Assembly: GCA_023078555.1 (NCBI GenBank)
Contig: CM041199.1
Span: 10,403,943 to 10,467,942, forward strand
DNA: 64,000 bases
Source: Ulva prolifera
Lineage: Eukaryota > Chlorophyta > Ulvophyceae > Ulvales > Ulvaceae
Direction: 5' to 3'
Under the pieces are notes generated by a model. It did no database searches. It was not told the origin of the DNA and saw only the letters and a list, made by a program, of their open reading frames with translations. Made by a program: the position numbers and the translations under genes. Shown here piece after piece: positions 35,370-48,165 of this stretch; within the stretch, counting starts at the first letter, position 1, and every line of letters begins with the position of its first letter.

Positions 35370-38300
35370 TGTTGGGGGTATGGGATGTCCATCATTCATT
35401 GCGTATTTTCTGCAGACACCATGGAGTGGTGTGGTGCAAAAGTGCACACTTTCCACCAACCCATGTGAATGGACTTGGTTGTAGCCACGCAACCCCCCGC
35501 GCATCAAAAGGTACGTCCCCATGAACATTCAAAGATGTTGGGGGGTATGGGATGCCCATCGTCCATTGCGTATTTTCTGCAGACACCATGGAGTGGTGTG
35601 GTGCAAAAGTGCACACTTTCCACCAACCCATGTGAATGGACTTGGTTGTAGCCACGCAACCCCCCGCGCATCAAAAGGTACGTCCCCATGAACATTCAAA
35701 GATGTTGGGGGGTATGGGATGTCCATCATCCATTGCGTATTTTCTGCAGACACCATGGAGTGGTGTGGTGCAAAAGTGTACACTTTCCACCAACCCATGT
35801 GAATGGACTTGGTTGTAGCCACGCAACCCCCCGCGCATCAAAAGGTACATCGCCATCAACATTCCAAGATGTTGGGGGGTATGGGATGTCCATCATTCAT
35901 TGCGTATTTTCTGCAGACACCATGGAGTGGTGTGGTGCAAAAGTGCACACTTTCCACCAACCCATGTGAATGGACTTGGTTGTAGCCACGCAACCCCCCG
36001 CGCATCAAAAGGTACGTCGCCATGAACATTCCAAGATGTTGGGGGGTATGGGATGATTATCATTCATTGCATATTTGCTGCTGACTCCCAGGAGTGGCGT
36101 GGGGCAAAAGTGCACACTTTTCACCAACCTTGTGAATGGACTTGGCTATAGACAAGCATACCCCCGCGCACCATAGGGAAGTTGCCAGAAACATCCTTTG
36201 ATTCTGAAAGATCTAGGACGTCAAGTATGCATTGCACAGTTGTTGCTAACTCCTAGGAGTGGCGTGGAACAAAAGTGCACACTTTTCACCAACCATGTGA
36301 ATGGACTTGGTTGTAGCCACGCAACCCCCCGCGCAGCAAAAGGTACGTCGCCATCAACATTCCAAGATGTTGGAGGGTATGGGATGTCCATCATTCATTG
36401 CGTATTTTCTGCAGACACCATGGAGTGGTGTAATGCAAAAGTGCACACTTTCCACCAACCCATGTGAATGGACTTGGTTGTAGCCACGCAACCCCCCGCG
36501 CATGAAAAGGTGCGTCGCCATGAACATTCCAAGATGTTGGGGGGTATGGGATGATTATCATTCATTGCATATTTGCTGCTGACTCCCAGGAGTGGCGTGG
36601 GGCAAAAGTGCACACTTTTCACCAACCATGTGAATGGACTTGGCTATAGACAAGCATACCCCCGCGCACCATAGGGAAGTTGCCAGAAACATCCTTTGAT
36701 TCTGAAAGATCTAGGACGTCAAGTATGCATTGCACAGTTGTTGCTAACTCCTAGGAGTGGCGTGGAACAAAAGTGCACACTTTTCACCAACCATGTGAAT
36801 GGACTTGGTTGTAGCCACGCAACCCCCCGCGCAGCAAAAGGTACGTCGCCATCAACATTCCAAGATGTTGGAGGGTATGGGATGTCCATCATTCATTGCG
36901 TATTTTCTGCAGACACCATGGAGTGGTGTAATGCAAAAGTGCACACTTTCCACCAACCCATGTGAATGGACTTGGTTGTAGCCACGCAACCCCCCGCGCA
37001 TGAAAAGGTGCGTCGCCATGAACATTCCAAGATGTTGGGGGTATGGGATGTCCATCATTCATTGCGTATTTTCTGCAGACACCATGGAGTGGTGTGGTGC
37101 AAAAGTGCACACTTTCCACCAACCCATGTGAATGGACTTGGTTGTAGCCACGCAACCCCCCGCGCATCAAAAGGTACGTCCCCATGAACATTCAAAGATG
37201 TTGGGGGGTATGGGATGCCCATCGTCCATTGCGTATTTTCTGCAGACACCATGGAGTGGTGTGGTGCAAAAGTGCACACTTTCCACCAACCCATGTGAAT
37301 GGACTTGGTTGTAGCCACGCAACCCCCCGCGCATCAAAAGGTACGTCCCCATGAACATTCAAAGATGTTGGGGGGTATGGGATGTCCATCATCCATTGCG
37401 TATTTTCTGCAGACACCATGGAGTGGTGTGGTGCAAAAGTGTACACTTTCCACCAACCCATGTGAATGGACTTGGTTGTAGCCACGCAACCCCCCGCGCA
37501 TCAAAAGGTACATCGCCATCAACATTCCAAGATGTTGGGGGGTATGGGATGTCCATCATTCATTGCGTATTTTCTGCAGACACCATGGAGTGGTGTGGTG
37601 CAAAAGTGCACACTTTCCACCAACCCATGTGAATGGACTTGGTTGTAGCCACGCAACCCCCCGCGCATCAAAAGGTACGTCGCCATGAACATTCCAAGAT
37701 GTTGGGGGGTATGGGATGATTATCATTCATTGCATATTTGCTGCTGACTCCCAGGAGTGGCGTGGGGCAAAAGTGCACACTTTTCACCAACCTTGTGAAT
37801 GGACTTGGCTATAGACAAGCATACCCCCGCGCACCATAGGGAAGTTGCCAGAAACATCCTTTGATTCTGAAAGATCTAGGACGTCAAGTATGCATTGCAC
37901 AGTTGTTGCTAACTCCTAGGAGTGGCGTGGAACAAAAGTGCACACTTTTCACCAACCATGTGAATGGACTTGGTTGTAGCCACGCAACCCCCCGCGCAGC
38001 AAAAGGTACGTCGCCATCAACATTCCAAGATGTTGGAGGGTATGGGATGTCCATCATTCATTGCGTATTTTCTGCAGACACCATGGAGTGGTGTAATGCA
38101 AAAGTGCACACTTTCCACCAACCCATGTGAATGGACTTGGTTGTAGCCACGCAACCCCCCGCGCATGAAAAGGTGCGTCGCCATGAACATTCCAAGATGT
38201 TGGGGGGTATGGGATGATTATCATTCATTGCATATTTGCTGCTGACTCCCAGGAGTGGCGTGGGGCAAAAGTGCACACTTTTCACCAACCATGTGAATGG

Positions 38301-38403
38301 ACTTGGCTATAGACAAGCATACCCCCGCGCACCATAGGGAAGTTGCCAGAAACATCCTTTGATTCTGAAAGATCTAGGACGTCAAGTATGCATTGCACAG
38401 TTG
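35370..38403 (+). repeat. 1663-bp (10-monomer) tandem repeat
   Basis: About 35370-36740 matches 37033-38403 at an offset of 1663 bp. Shared markers include GATGCCCATCGTCC (35553, 37216), the GTGTAC rear, the C monomers 36136/37799 and 36634/38297 and the GAAAAGGTGCG fronts 36468/38131. The match ends in the C monomer, where 36751 has CTCCTAGG and the partner has CTCCCAGG, and where the next fronts read CGCAGC versus CGTAGC. Confidence 0.86.
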
Positions 38404-41400
38404 TTGCTAACTCCCAGGAGTGGCGTGGAACAAAAGTGCACACTTTTCACCAACCATGTGAATGGACTTGGTTGTAGCCACGCAACCCCCCGCGTAGCAA
38501 AAGGTACGTTGCCATCAACATTCCAAGATGTTGGGGGGTATGGGATGTCCATCATTCATTGCGTATTTTCTGCAGACACCATGGAGTGGTGTGGTGCAAA
38601 AGTGTACACTTTCCACCAACCCATGTGAATGGACTTGGTTGTAGCCACGCAACCCCCCGCGCATCAAAAGGTACATCGCCATCAACATTCCAAGATGTTG
38701 GGGGGTATGGGATCTCCATCATTCATTGCGTATTTTCTGCAGACACCATGGAGTGGTGTGGTGCAAAAGTGCACACTTTCCACCAACCCATGTGAATGGA
38801 CTTGGTTGTAGCCACGCAACCCCCCGCGCATCAAAAGGTACGTCGCCATGAACATTCCAAGATGTTAGGGGGTATGGGATGATTATCATTCATTGCATAT
38901 TTGCTGCTGACTCCCAGGAGTGGCGTGGGGCAAAAGTGCACACTTTTCACCAACCATGTGAATGGACTTGGTTGTAGCCACGCAACCCCCCGCGCATCAA
39001 AAGGTACGTCGCCATGAACATTCCAAGATGTTGGAGGGTATGGGATGATTATCATTCATTGCATATTTGCTGCTGACTCCCAGGAGTGGCGTGGGGCAAA
39101 AGTGCACACTTTTCACCAACCTTGTGAATGGACTTGGCTATAGACAAGCATACCCCCGCGCACCATAGGGAAGTTGCCAGAAACATCCTTTGATTCTGAA
39201 AGATCTAGGACGTCAAGTATGCATTGCACAGTTGTTGCTAACTCCCAGGAGTGGCGTGGAACAAAAGTGCACACTTTTCACCAACCATGTGAATGGACTT
39301 GGTTGTAGCCACGCAACCCCCCGCGCAGCAAAAGGTACGTTGCCATCAACATTCAAAGATGTTGGGGGGTATGGGATGTCCATCATTCATTGCGTATTTT
39401 CTGCAGACACCATGGAGTGGTGTGGTGCAAAAGTGTACACTTTCCACCAACCCATGTGAATGGACTTGGTTGTAGCCACGCAACCCCCCGCGCATCAAAA
39501 GGTACATCGCCATCAACATTCCAAGATGTTGGGGGGTATGGGATCTCCATCATTCATTGCGTATTTTCTGCAGACACCATGGAGTGGTGTGGTGCAAAAG
39601 TGCACACTTTCCACCAACCCATGTGAATGGACTTGGTTGTAGCCACGCAACCCCCCGCGCATCAAAAGGTACGTCCCCATGAACATTCAAAGATGTTGGG
39701 GGGTATGGGATGCCCATCGTCCATTGCGTATTTTCTGCAGACACCATGGAGTGGTGTGGTGCAAAAGTGCACACTTTCCACCAACCCATGTGAATGGACT
39801 TGGTTGTAGCCACGCAACCCCCCGCGCATCAAAAGGTACGTCCCCATGAACATTCAAAGATGTTGGGGGGTATGGGATGTCCATCATCCATTGCGTATTT
39901 TCTGCAGACACCATGGAGTGGTGTGGTGCAAAAGTGTACACTTTCCACCAACCCATGTGAATGGACTTGGTTGTAGCCACGCAACCCCCCGCGCATCAAA
40001 AGGTACATCGCCATCAACATTCCAAGATGTTGGGGGGTATGGGATGTCCATCATTCATTGCGTATTTTCTGCAGACACCATGGAGTGGTGTGGTGCAAAA
40101 GTGCACACTTTCCACCAACCCATGTGAATGGACTTGGTTGTAGCCACGCAACCCCCCGCGCATCAAAAGGTACGTCGCCATGAACATTCCAAGATGTTGG
40201 GGGGTATGGGATGATTATCATTCATTGCATATTTGCTGCTGACTCCCAGGAGTGGCGTGGGGCAAAAGTGCACACTTTTCACCAACCTTGTGAATGGACT
40301 TGGCTATAGACAAGCATACCCCCGCGCACCATAGGGAAGTTGCCAGAAACATCCTTTGATTCTGAAAGATCTAGGACGTCAAGTATGCATTGCACAGTTG
40401 TTGCTAACTCCTAGGAGTGGCGTGGAACAAAAGTGCACACTTTTCACCAACCATGTGAATGGACTTGGTTGTAGCCACGCAACCCCCCGCGCAGCAAAAG
40501 GTACGTCGCCATCAACATTCCAAGATGTTGGAGGGTATGGGATGTCCATCATTCATTGCGTATTTTCTGCAGACACCATGGAGTGGTGTAATGCAAAAGT
40601 GCACACTTTCCACCAACCCATGTGAATGGACTTGGTTGTAGCCACGCAACCCCCCGCGCATGAAAAGGTGCGTCGCCATGAACATTCCAAGATGTTGGGG
40701 GGTATGGGATGATTATCATTCATTGCATATTTGCTGCTGACTCCCAGGAGTGGCGTGGGGCAAAAGTGCACACTTTTCACCAACCATGTGAATGGACTTG
40801 GCTATAGACAAGCATACCCCCGCGCACCATAGGGAAGTTGCCAGAAACATCCTTTGATTCTGAAAGATCTAGGACGTCAAGTATGCATTGCACAGTTGTT
40901 GCTAACTCCCAGGAGTGGCGTGGAACAAAAGTGCACACTTTTCACCAACCATGTGAATGGACTTGGTTGTAGCCACGCAACCCCCCGCGTAGCAAAAGGT
41001 ACGTTGCCATCAACATTCCAAGATGTTGGGGGGTATGGGATGTCCATCATTCATTGCGTATTTTCTGCAGACACCATGGAGTGGTGTGGTGCAAAAGTGT
41101 ACACTTTCCACCAACCCATGTGAATGGACTTGGTTGTAGCCACGCAACCCCCCGCGCATCAAAAGGTACATCGCCATCAACATTCCAAGATGTTGGGGGG
41201 TATGGGATCTCCATCATTCATTGCGTATTTTCTGCAGACACCATGGAGTGGTGTGGTGCAAAAGTGCACACTTTCCACCAACCCATGTGAATGGACTTGG
41301 TTGTAGCCACGCAACCCCCCGCGCATCAAAAGGTACGTCGCCATGAACATTCCAAGATGTTAGGGGGTATGGGATGATTATCATTCATTGCATATTTGCT

Positions 41401-41865
41401 GCTGACTCCCAGGAGTGGCGTGGGGCAAAAGTGCACACTTTTCACCAACCATGTGAATGGACTTGGTTGTAGCCACGCAACCCCCCGCGCATCAAAAGGT
41501 ACGTCGCCATGAACATTCCAAGATGTTGGAGGGTATGGGATGATTATCATTCATTGCATATTTGCTGCTGACTCCCAGGAGTGGCGTGGGGCAAAAGTGC
41601 ACACTTTTCACCAACCTTGTGAATGGACTTGGCTATAGACAAGCATACCCCCGCGCACCATAGGGAAGTTGCCAGAAACATCCTTTGATTCTGAAAGATC
41701 TAGGACGTCAAGTATGCATTGCACAGTTGTTGCTAACTCCCAGGAGTGGCGTGGAACAAAAGTGCACACTTTTCACCAACCATGTGAATGGACTTGGTTG
41801 TAGCCACGCAACCCCCCGCGCAGCAAAAGGTACGTTGCCATCAACATTCAAAGATGTTGGGGGGT
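37050..41865 (+). repeat. 2495-bp (15-monomer) tandem repeat
   Basis: About 37050-39370 matches 39545-41865 at an offset of 2495 bp. C pairs are 37799/40294, 38297/40792 and 39128/41623. Shared private markers are CGCGTAGC (38494, 40989) and GGGATCTCC (38711, 41206). The match ends where 39371 reads GGGATG and the partner reads GAGATG. This block overlaps the 1663-bp and 3992-bp repeats, so the periods are nested rather than sequential. Confidence 0.87.
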
Positions 41866-44800
41866 ATGAGATGTCCATCATTCATTGCGTATTTTCTGCA
41901 GACACCATGGAGTGGTGTAATGCAAAAGTGCACACTTTCCACCAACCCATGTGAACGGACTTGGTTGCAGCCACGCAACCCCCCGCACATCAAAGGTACG
42001 ACTACATGAATATTCCAAGATGTTGGGGGGTATGGGATGTCCATCATTCATTGCGTATTTTCTGCAGACACCATGGAGTGGTGTAATGCAAAAGTGCACA
42101 CTTTCCACCAACCCATGTGAACGGACTTGGTTGCAGCCTCGCAACCCCCCGCACATCAAAGGTACGACTACATGAACATTCCAAGATGTTGGGGGGCATG
42201 GGATGTCCATCATTCATTGCGTATTTTCTGCAGACACCATGGAGTGGTGTGGTGCAAAAGTGCACACTTTCCACCAACCCATGTGAATGGACTTGGTTGT
42301 AGCCACGCAACCCCCCGCGCATCAAAAGGTACGTCGACATGAACATTCAAAGATGTTGGGGGGTATGGGATGTCCATCATTCATTGCGTATTTTCTGCAG
42401 ACACCATGGAGTGGTGTAATGCAAAAGTGCACACTTTCCACCAACCCATGTGAACGGACTTGGTTGCAGCCACGCAACCCCCCGCACATCAAAGGTACGA
42501 TGACATGAACATTCCAAGATGTTGGGGGGTATGGGATGTCCATCATTCATTGCGTATTTTCTGCAGACACCATGGAGTGGTGTAATGCAAAAGTGCACAC
42601 TTTCCACCAACCCATGTGAACGGACTTGGTTGCAGCCACGCAACCCCCCGCACATCAAAGGTACGACTACATGAACATTCCAAGATGTTGGGGGGCATGG
42701 GATGTCCATCATTCATTGCGTATTTTCTGCAGACACCATGGAGTGGTGTGGTGCAAAAGTGCACACTTTCCACCAACCCATGTGAATGGACTTGGTTGTA
42801 GCCACGCAACCCCCCGCGCATCAAAAGGTACGTCGACATGAACATTCAAAGATCTTGGGGGGTATGGGATGTCCATCATTCATTGCGTATTTTCTGCAGA
42901 CACCATGGCGTGGTGTGGTGCAAAAGTGCACACTTTCCACCAACCCATGTGAATGGACTTGGTTGTAGCCACGCAACCCCCCGCGCATCAAAAGGTACGT
43001 CGCCATGAACATTCAAAGATGTTGGGGGGTATGAGATGTCCATCATTCATTGCGTATTTTCTGCAGACACCATGGAGTGGTGTGGTGCAAAAATGCACAC
43101 TTTCCACCAACCCATGTGAATGGACTTGGTTGTAGCCACGCAACCCCCCGCGCAGCAAAAGGTACGTTGCCATCAACATTCCAAGATGTTGGGGGGTATG
43201 GGATGTCCATCATTCATTGCGTATTTTCTGCAGACACCATGGCGTGGTGTGGTGCAAAAGTGCACACTTTCCACCAACCCATGTGAATGGACTTGGTTGT
43301 AGCCACGCAACCCCTCGCGCATCAAAAGGTACATCGCCATCAACATTCCAAGATGTTGGGGGGTATGGGATGTCCATCATTCATTGCGTATTTTCTGCAG
43401 ACACCATGGAGTGGTGTGGTGCAAAAGTGCACATTTTCCACCAACCCATGTGAATGGACTTGGTTGTACCCACGCACCCCCTGCGCATCAAAAGGTACGT
43501 CGCCATCAACATTCCAAGATGTTGGGGGTATGGGATGTCCATCATTCATTGCGTATTTTCTGCAGACACCATGGAGTGGTGTGGTGCAAAAGTGCACACT
43601 TTCCACCAACCCATGTGAATGGACTTGGTTGTAGCCACGCAACCCCCCGCGCATCAAAAGGTACGTCCCCATGAACATTCAAAGATGTTGGGGGGTATGG
43701 GATGTCCATCGTCCATTGCGTATTTTCTGCAGACACCATGGAGTGGTGTGGTGCAAAAGTGCACACTTTCCACCAACCCATGTGAATGGACTTGGTTGTA
43801 GCCACGCAACCCCCCGCGCATCAAAAGGTACGTCCCCATGAACATTCAAAGATGTTGGGGGGTATGGGATGTCCATCATCCATTGCGTATTTTCTGCAGA
43901 CACCATGGAGTGGTGTGGTGCAAAAGTGTACACTTTCCACCAACCCATGTGAATGGACTTGGTTGTAGCCACGCAACCCCCCGCGCATCAAAAGGTACAT
44001 CGCCATCAACATTCCAAGATGTTGGGGGGTATGGGATGTCCATCATTCATTGCGTATTTTCTGCAGACACCATGGAGTGGTGTGGTGCAAAAGTGCACAC
44101 TTTCCACCAACCCATGTGAATGGACTTGGTTGTAGCCACGCAACCCCCCGCGCATCAAAAGGTACGTCGCCATGAACATTCCAAGATGTTGGGGGGTATG
44201 GGATGATTATCATTCATTGCATATTTGCTGCTGACTCCCAGGAGTGGCGTGGGGCAAAAGTGCACACTTTTCACCAACCTTGTGAATGGACTTGGCTATA
44301 GACAAGCATACCCCCGCGCACCATAGGGAAGTTGCCAGAAACATCCTTTGATTCTGAAAGATCTAGGACGTCAAGTATGCATTGCACAGTTGTTGCTAAC
44401 TCCTAGGAGTGGCGTGGAACAAAAGTGCACACTTTTCACCAACCATGTGAATGGACTTGGTTGTAGCCACGCAACCCCCCGCGCAGCAAAAGGTACGTCG
44501 CCATCAACATTCCAAGATGTTGGAGGGTATGGGATGTCCATCATTCATTGCGTATTTTCTGCAGACACCATGGAGTGGTGTAATGCAAAAGTGCACACTT
44601 TCCACCAACCCATGTGAATGGACTTGGTTGTAGCCACGCAACCCCCCGCGCATGAAAAGGTGCGTCGCCATGAACATTCCAAGATGTTGGGGGGTATGGG
44701 ATGATTATCATTCATTGCATATTTGCTGCTGACTCCCAGGAGTGGCGTGGGGCAAAAGTGCACACTTTTCACCAACCATGTGAATGGACTTGGCTATAGA

Positions 44801-47422
44801 CAAGCATACCCCCGCGCACCATAGGGAAGTTGCCAGAAACATCCTTTGATTCTGAAAGATCTAGGACGTCAAGTATGCATTGCACAGTTGTTGCTAACTC
44901 CCAGGAGTGGCGTGGAACAAAAGTGCACACTTTTCACCAACCATGTGAATGGACTTGGTTGTAGCCACGCAACCCCCCGCGTAGCAAAAGGTACGTTGCC
45001 ATCAACATTCCAAGATGTTGGGGGGTATGGGATGTCCATCATTCATTGCGTATTTTCTGCAGACACCATGGAGTGGTGTGGTGCAAAAGTGTACACTTTC
45101 CACCAACCCATGTGAATGGACTTGGTTGTAGCCACGCAACCCCCCGCGCATCAAAAGGTACATCGCCATCAACATTCCAAGATGTTGGGGGGTATGGGAT
45201 CTCCATCATTCATTGCGTATTTTCTGCAGACACCATGGAGTGGTGTGGTGCAAAAGTGCACACTTTCCACCAACCCATGTGAATGGACTTGGTTGTAGCC
45301 ACGCAACCCCCCGCGCATCAAAAGGTACGTCGCCATGAACATTCCAAGATGTTAGGGGGTATGGGATGATTATCATTCATTGCATATTTGCTGCTGACTC
45401 CCAGGAGTGGCGTGGGGCAAAAGTGCACACTTTTCACCAACCATGTGAATGGACTTGGTTGTAGCCACGCAACCCCCCGCGCATCAAAAGGTACGTCGCC
45501 ATGAACATTCCAAGATGTTGGAGGGTATGGGATGATTATCATTCATTGCATATTTGCTGCTGACTCCCAGGAGTGGCGTGGGGCAAAAGTGCACACTTTT
45601 CACCAACCTTGTGAATGGACTTGGCTATAGACAAGCATACCCCCGCGCACCATAGGGAAGTTGCCAGAAACATCCTTTGATTCTGAAAGATCTAGGACGT
45701 CAAGTATGCATTGCACAGTTGTTGCTAACTCCCAGGAGTGGCGTGGAACAAAAGTGCACACTTTTCACCAACCATGTGAATGGACTTGGTTGTAGCCACG
45801 CAACCCCCCGCGCAGCAAAAGGTACGTTGCCATCAACATTCAAAGATGTTGGGGGGTATGAGATGTCCATCATTCATTGCGTATTTTCTGCAGACACCAT
45901 GGAGTGGTGTAATGCAAAAGTGCACACTTTCCACCAACCCATGTGAACGGACTTGGTTGCAGCCACGCAACCCCCCGCACATCAAAGGTACGACTACATG
46001 AATATTCCAAGATGTTGGGGGGTATGGGATGTCCATCATTCATTGCGTATTTTCTGCAGACACCATGGAGTGGTGTAATGCAAAAGTGCACACTTTCCAC
46101 CAACCCATGTGAACGGACTTGGTTGCAGCCTCGCAACCCCCCGCACATCAAAGGTACGACTACATGAACATTCCAAGATGTTGGGGGGCATGGGATGTCC
46201 ATCATTCATTGCGTATTTTCTGCAGACACCATGGAGTGGTGTGGTGCAAAAGTGCACACTTTCCACCAACCCATGTGAATGGACTTGGTTGTAGCCACGC
46301 AACCCCCCGCGCATCAAAAGGTACGTCGACATGAACATTCAAAGATGTTGGGGGGTATGGGATGTCCATCATTCATTGCGTATTTTCTGCAGACACCATG
46401 GAGTGGTGTAATGCAAAAGTGCACACTTTCCACCAACCCATGTGAACGGACTTGGTTGCAGCCACGCAACCCCCCGCACATCAAAGGTACGATGACATGA
46501 ACATTCCAAGATGTTGGGGGGTATGGGATGTCCATCATTCATTGCGTATTTTCTGCAGACACCATGGAGTGGTGTAATGCAAAAGTGCACACTTTCCACC
46601 AACCCATGTGAACGGACTTGGTTGCAGCCACGCAACCCCCCGCACATCAAAGGTACGACTACATGAACATTCCAAGATGTTGGGGGGCATGGGATGTCCA
46701 TCATTCATTGCGTATTTTCTGCAGACACCATGGAGTGGTGTGGTGCAAAAGTGCACACTTTCCACCAACCCATGTGAATGGACTTGGTTGTAGCCACGCA
46801 ACCCCCCGCGCATCAAAAGGTACGTCGACATGAACATTCAAAGATCTTGGGGGGTATGGGATGTCCATCATTCATTGCGTATTTTCTGCAGACACCATGG
46901 CGTGGTGTGGTGCAAAAGTGCACACTTTCCACCAACCCATGTGAATGGACTTGGTTGTAGCCACGCAACCCCCCGCGCATCAAAAGGTACGTCGCCATGA
47001 ACATTCAAAGATGTTGGGGGGTATGAGATGTCCATCATTCATTGCGTATTTTCTGCAGACACCATGGAGTGGTGTGGTGCAAAAATGCACACTTTCCACC
47101 AACCCATGTGAATGGACTTGGTTGTAGCCACGCAACCCCCCGCGCAGCAAAAGGTACGTTGCCATCAACATTCCAAGATGTTGGGGGGTATGGGATGTCC
47201 ATCATTCATTGCGTATTTTCTGCAGACACCATGGCGTGGTGTGGTGCAAAAGTGCACACTTTCCACCAACCCATGTGAATGGACTTGGTTGTAGCCACGC
47301 AACCCCTCGCGCATCAAAAGGTACATCGCCATCAACATTCCAAGATGTTGGGGGGTATGGGATGTCCATCATTCATTGCGTATTTTCTGCAGACACCATG
47401 GAGTGGTGTGGTGCAAAAGTGC
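39620..47422 (+). repeat. HOR-III: 3992-bp (24-monomer) repeat, two near-identical copies
   Basis: About 39620-43430 matches 43612-47422 at an offset of 3992 bp. C pairs are 40294/44286, 40792/44784 and 41623/45615. D runs pair as 41955/45947 and 42454/46446. Private markers shared by both copies include GAATATTCC, GCAGCCTCGC, AAGATCTTGG (an extra BglII site) and CCCCTCGCGC. The only difference I noticed is C at 39713 versus T at 43705. Divergence begins where 43431 continues CACATTTTCC and the partner CACACTTTCC. Confidence 0.9.
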
Positions 47423-48165
47423 ACACTTTCCACCAACCCATGTGAATGGACTTGGTTGTAGCCACGCAACCCCCCGCGCATCAAAAGGTACGTCCCCATG
47501 AACATTCAAAGATGTTGGGGGGTATGGGATGTCCATCGTCCATTGCGTATTTTCTGCAGACACCATGGAGTGGTGTGGTGCAAAAGTGCACACTTTCCAC
47601 CAACCCATGTGAATGGACTTGGTTGTAGCCACGCAACCCCCCGCGCATCAAAAGGTACGTCGACATGAACATTCAAAGATCTTGGGGGGTATGGGATGTC
47701 CATCATTCATTGCGTATTTTCTGCAGACACCATGGCGTGGTGTGGTGCAAAAGTGCACACTTTCCACCAACCCATGTGAATGGACTTGGTTGTAGCCACG
47801 CAACCCCCCGCGCATCAAAAGGTACGTCGCCATGAACATTCAAAGATGTTGGGGGGTATGAGATGTCCATCATTCATTGCGTATTTTCTGCAGACACCAT
47901 GGAGTGGTGTGGTGCAAAAATGCACACTTTCCACCAACCCATGTGAATGGACTTGGTTGTAGCCACGCAACCCCCCGCGCAGCAAAAGGTACGTTGCCAT
48001 CAACATTCCAAGATGTTGGGGGGTATGGGATGTCCATCATTCATTGCGTATTTTCTGCAGACACCATGGCGTGGTGTGGTGCAAAAGTGCACACTTTCCA
48101 CCAACCCATGTGAATGGACTTGGTTGTAGCCACGCAACCCCTCGCGCATCAAAAGGTACATCGCC
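46778..48165 (+). repeat. 835-bp (5-monomer) local duplication
   Basis: 46778-47330 is repeated at 47613-48165. Both copies run through the AAGATCTTGG, ATGAGATG, CGCAGC and CCCCTCGCGC fronts in the same order. The 51608-52108 stretch follows the same order at an offset of 3995 bp from 47613, so the module has been copied again as part of a larger unit. Confidence 0.84.
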
